A DNA stretch of 26,374 nucleotides from an uncultured Dechloromonas sp. (GTDB lineage: Bacteria > Pseudomonadota > Gammaproteobacteria > Burkholderiales > Rhodocyclaceae): assembly GCA_937996725.1 (NCBI GenBank), contig CALKUR010000002.1, forward strand, positions 1-26,374. Reading direction: 5' to 3'. The position numbers and the translations under genes are program-made. This document shows positions 24,191-26,374 of the stretch, piece by piece (position 1 is the stretch's first letter; every line of letters starts with the position of its first letter). The notes under the pieces are model-generated. The model saw only the letters and a list, made by a program, of their open reading frames with translations. It did no database searches and was not told the origin of the DNA.

Positions 24191-24223
24191 GCCCTTGAGT
24201 GCTAAAACGCTCAGGGGCTTTTT
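24191..24223. terminator. Bidirectional terminator, tRNA-Val and the convergent small gene
   Basis: GCCCTTGAGTG pairs with CGCTCAGGGGC (two G-T pairs) around CTAAAA, then TTTTT (24219-24223). On the other strand six A (24185-24190) give a T-run, so it can also end the gene at 24234-24656. Confidence 0.9.
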
Positions 24224-24233
24224 GCTTGTTGGA

Positions 24234-24656
24234 TCATTCGTTGGGGAAACGCAGGTAAATGGTGCGAAGCTGGCCCGAAGTAACGCTAAGCTTCTGTTCC
24301 ACCATATCGCCATTCTTGGTGGCTTTGACCGAATAGGTACCTGTGGGCAGGTTCACCAAGAGCACCGGGCCTTCGCTCGTGGTCAGCAGTACGCCCTTGT
24401 CCTTTACATCGGTGATCGCAATGCCTATATCGCTGAGATACGTACCCGACTTGCCAACCAGAAAGAACTTGAGATTGAACTGCTTTTCCATCTCGGCGAG
24501 TTGTGACATCGACTCATCACCCACGCCACCCGAGACAAAGGCAACACCGTTAACGTGCTGCACCTGGGGCTGCGCCAGTGCCATGCCGCCCGTGGCGAGT
24601 AGGGTGGCAGCCAGTGCCACTAGGCCAATCTTTTTGAAATGAGTGTAGAAAAGCAT
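24234..24656 (-). CDS. Small exported protein of unknown function
   Basis: 140 residues from the ATG at 24656, chosen because GAGGAG lies eight bases upstream; an ATG further upstream (24689) has none. A signal peptide (basic MLFYTHFKK, hydrophobic core, cleavage after MALA at 28) exports it. The mature part has a short helix (SMSQLAEMEKQFNLKFFL) and then beta strands in VLLVNLPTGTYSVKATKNGD, a pattern like the beta-sandwich of carboxypeptidase-regulatory-like domains. I do not recognise a named family with certainty. It converges with tRNA-Val and is divergent from the DUF4156 lipoprotein gene, 73 bases away. Confidence 0.8.
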   Translation of the reverse strand: MLFYTHFKKIGLVALAATLLATGGMALAQPQVQHVNGVAFVSGGVGDESMSQLAEMEKQFNLKFFLVGKSGTYLSDIGIAITDVKDKGVLLTTSEGPVLLVNLPTGTYSVKATKNGDMVEQKLSVTSGQLRTIYLRFPNE

Positions 24657-24729
24657 CGTCAAACTCCTCATTAACCTTGCTGATAACATTATGCTCCTTC
24701 AAGCCCAGTATGTAGTTAGGAGTCAGGTG

Positions 24730-25065
24730 ATGCGAATTATTGTTGCGATTTGTGTAATCGCCCTCGTTGGGTGCGCCGCTAATTCATTGCGTCCGGAAGC
24801 TCAACGAGTTCGACTGCTACCTGCAGCCCCCGGTGCCGAATGTAAGTACATTGGCGATGCTACGGGCGGGCAGGGTAACTTCATTACTGGCCCTTACACA
24901 ACAAATTCAAACCTACAGGCAGGCGCGATCAACGACCTGAAGAACCAGGCAGCAGCCATGGGCGGCAATGCGGTCTTTGTTTTGACCAGTTCGGCTGGGC
25001 TAGATAAAGGAACACAGACCAGCTTCACGTCGACTGGCAATGTCTTCTACTGTAGAGATCAGTAA
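24730..25065 (+). CDS. DUF4156 family lipoprotein (YjeI-like)
   Basis: 111 residues from the ATG at 24730, fixed by AGGAG seven bases upstream; an earlier in-frame ATG at 24691 would spoil the signal. The lipobox is ALVGC (Cys15). The mature part strongly recalls E. coli YjeI: QRVRLLPAAPGAECKYIGDATG followed by AINDLKNQAAAMGGNAVFVL, with the paired Cys (Cys38-like in AECKY, and the final FYCRDQ) likely forming a disulphide. The family is of unknown function and is an outer-membrane or periplasmic lipoprotein. The divergent partner is the small exported protein. No terminator is clear after it; a GCCAC/GTGGC hairpin at about 25087-25107 lacks a T-run. Confidence 0.87.
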   Translation: MRIIVAICVIALVGCAANSLRPEAQRVRLLPAAPGAECKYIGDATGGQGNFITGPYTTNSNLQAGAINDLKNQAAAMGGNAVFVLTSSAGLDKGTQTSFTSTGNVFYCRDQ

Positions 25066-25189
25066 TTACTGTCACTGAAATGACAAGCCACCGCCAGCTA
25101 GTGGCCCAGGGGGTTTCCTCTGCCTTTATGGGTTCCTACAATTAAGTTTTCAAGTAGGCGTAATTTGATTCAAAGTGGACTGTGTCTGA

Positions 25190-25220
25190 ATGCTGATGAG
25201 TTCCAGCAACTCACCAGCAT
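25190..25220 (-). other. Hairpin just after the 230-residue lipoprotein gene
   Basis: 13-bp stem (25220-25208 with 25202-25190) with one G-T pair on the minus strand and a five-base loop, starting two bases past the stop. No T-run follows, so it may be a weak or Rho-assisted 3' end. The rest of 25066-25189 shows nothing recognisable. Confidence 0.5.
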
Positions 25221-25221
25221 C

Positions 25222-25914
25222 CTAGTTGGCATATATCTCTCTGTATTTTGCTTTGTTTTCATTATGAAGATCTTTCCGCTTTTGGTTAAATTCGCCCCAT
25301 GTGATTTTTCCGTTATACAGATCTAAATAAGATTTTTCCATTTTTGGTAGGAAATCAGCATCCAGATAGCTAGCATAGAGTGCACCTTTTTTGCCGTCAT
25401 ACTTTCTGCACATTGCGCTGTACTCTACGTAGTATTCCTTGATATTACTTTTGATTTCTGACATCACGGCTTTTTGGCTAGCCGTTGCGCGACTCTTATC
25501 CGATAATTGCTCCAAGGTTATATCTGTAGCGAGGCAACTTGTTTTTGCATAGAACGATGCGAATTTTTTGTCTTCACAGGATTGAGCTCCAAGGCTCTTA
25601 AGCCTAGCCTTTTCTAGTTCTAACTCATTTTGGTTTTGAGAAACTGTTGATGCAGCATCCTGTTGATTTCGTAGAGTCCACCCACGGGAGTTCATACATG
25701 AGCTGTAAAGCGTCGCATTGGTTTCTTGCGACGATTGTCCGTACCCTGAATACTTACCAACTGCCAGCACACTAACCTGTTGTTGTGACTGTTGCAGGCA
25801 GGCATATTTATCTCGATTAAAATCATCCGTTGATGCACCTGGTTTGACCCATACCTTTGCACAACCAGTAAGAAGAATTAAACCGACGAGTACAAATTTG
25901 TTCAAAGTACGCAT
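25222..25914 (-). CDS. Low-GC lipoprotein of unknown function
   Basis: 230 residues. The lipoprotein signal ends at LLTGC (Cys18). After it, STDDFNRDKYACLQQSQ and, about 35 residues on, YSSCMNSRGWTL form a pattern seen in many small proteobacterial lipoproteins, where two Cys are spaced around a Gly-rich loop. Residues about 85-115 are a charged helix (NELELEKARLKS), and two more Cys (SCEDKKF, TSCLA) follow. The C-terminal half is helical and rich in Lys, Tyr and Asp. GC is visibly lower than the window average and AT-rich codons are common, suggesting transfer or relaxed selection. I do not recognise the C-terminal part. GAGAG upstream is a fair ribosome site. Confidence 0.78.
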   Translation of the reverse strand: MRTLNKFVLVGLILLTGCAKVWVKPGASTDDFNRDKYACLQQSQQQVSVLAVGKYSGYGQSSQETNATLYSSCMNSRGWTLRNQQDAASTVSQNQNELELEKARLKSLGAQSCEDKKFASFYAKTSCLATDITLEQLSDKSRATASQKAVMSEIKSNIKEYYVEYSAMCRKYDGKKGALYASYLDADFLPKMEKSYLDLYNGKITWGEFNQKRKDLHNENKAKYREIYAN

Positions 25915-25997
25915 AACACTCTCGCATTGTTTGTTGTGCCAAGCCTATACCTATTGGTGGGTGGTCGCAAGTTCATTCGAGTTCAGCTAAGCTCACC

Positions 25998-26285
25998 CTA
26001 AGACCCGCAACTAAACGTTAGGTTGATATGCCCTGGGGTCTGCAGCACCGATTGTTTGATGTCTAGGTGAATGACGTTGACCGGGCCTTTGCCTTGGGCT
26101 TCGCAGAATTCTTTAGCTTCGCCATAGGCGGATCGTTCTGCCAGAATCGGTGTTCCGGCAAGCAGCTGTGCGCTTTGGATCGAGATGAAGTATTGACCGC
26201 CGCCAATGGGGTGGACGTCGGTGCTGGTGGCGCAACCGCCAAGGAGTAGGCCGCTGAGGCAGATTGCGAGGAGTGGCTTATTCAT
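25998..26285 (-). CDS. Small lipoprotein of unknown function
   Basis: 95 residues with lipoprotein signal ending at LLGGC (Cys18). The mature part is DVHPIGGGQYFISIQS, then AYGEAKEFCEAQGKGPVNV, with a final Cys at FSCGS. The Gly/Tyr strand then A-x-x-x-C helix order occurs in several short betaproteobacterial lipoproteins, but I cannot give it a family name. The start at 26285 has AAGGAA ten bases upstream. It follows the truncated gene at the window edge by 12 bases and so belongs to the same transcript; the 230-residue lipoprotein gene is 83 bases further downstream. Confidence 0.8.
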   Translation of the reverse strand: MNKPLLAICLSGLLLGGCATSTDVHPIGGGQYFISIQSAQLLAGTPILAERSAYGEAKEFCEAQGKGPVNVIHLDIKQSVLQTPGHINLTFSCGS

Positions 26286-26297
26286 GGGTGCTGTTCC

Positions 26298-26374
26298 TTA
26301 GGGATTTTCAAACGAGCCGTCGCCCGTCCAGGGTTCGCAGTAGGTGGAGTACATGCCGCCACGCTGGTAGAAGG
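26298..26374 (-). CDS. C-terminal end of an unknown gene (cut by the window)
   Basis: On the minus strand an open frame enters from the edge and reads 24 residues, FYQRGGMYSTYCEPWTGDG then SFENP, before TAA at 26300-26298. It ends 12 bases before the next lipoprotein start, and a good ribosome site for that gene overlaps the spacer, so a shared operon is likely. Too short to identify; the Cys, Trp and Gly content would suit another exported protein. Confidence 0.6.
   Translation of the reverse strand, partial: FYQRGGMYSTYCEPWTGDGSFENP

Overview
The window is about 26.4 kb of chromosomal DNA, most of it near 57-60% GC by eye. It suggests a betaproteobacterium, possibly of the Neisseriales/Rhodocyclales breadth. 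The reasons are two PHB-type phasins, a trpG-trpD pair, a ppiD / fabI / peptide-ABC-transporter / mltD order, and gltX with attached tRNA genes. Placement below class is inference. There is no IS element, prophage, CRISPR array or rRNA.

Layout. (1) 1-1918, minus strand: the 5' part of trpD, overlapping trpG, with a secreted two-repeat hypothetical protein upstream. trpE is not here. (2) 2104-3945, plus strand: a phasin with a near-consensus promoter and a strong terminator, then a MalY/PatB-type PLP enzyme. (3) 3949-9091, minus strand: a four-gene run of a divergent GT9 glycosyltransferase, a GtrA flippase-like protein, an ArnT/PMT-type GT-C transferase and a thiamine-diphosphate 2-oxoacid decarboxylase. 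(4) 9195-12371, plus strand: divergent from that run, an exported Asp-box (sialidase-fold) protein, an overlapping membrane protein, and a PpiD-like chaperone that lacks the parvulin domain. (5) 12443-13237, minus strand: fabI, sharing a perfect 19-bp bidirectional terminator with the PpiD gene. (6) 13312-19866, plus strand: a tightly coupled peptide/Yej-type ABC importer (binding protein, two permeases, fused double ATPase) with unusual extensions. (7) 19870-22103, minus strand: an MltD-like lytic transglycosylase with a lysine-rich tail, and a second phasin. (8) 22208-24223: tRNA-Asp, tRNA-Glu, tRNA-Ala and gltX on the minus strand, with tRNA-Val divergent on the plus strand. (9) 24234-26374: small exported proteins and lipoproteins, partly of low GC.

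How the genes relate. Regions 3 and 4 look like an envelope-glycan locus: a cytoplasmic sugar transferase, a lipid-linked sugar flippase, a periplasmic GT-C transferase and an exported glycan-binding or glycan-cleaving protein. Regions 5 to 7 are cell-envelope housekeeping: fatty acid synthesis, peptide recycling and peptidoglycan turnover. Region 8 couples glutamyl-tRNA synthetase to one of its substrate tRNAs.

The points most worth a second look are the PpiD without parvulin, the doubly anchored binding protein with an enlarged permease, the decarboxylase with Gln at the usual catalytic Glu, the glycan locus as a unit, and the abrupt GC/codon shift inside trpD at the window edge. I did not find a clearly new defence or mobile system.
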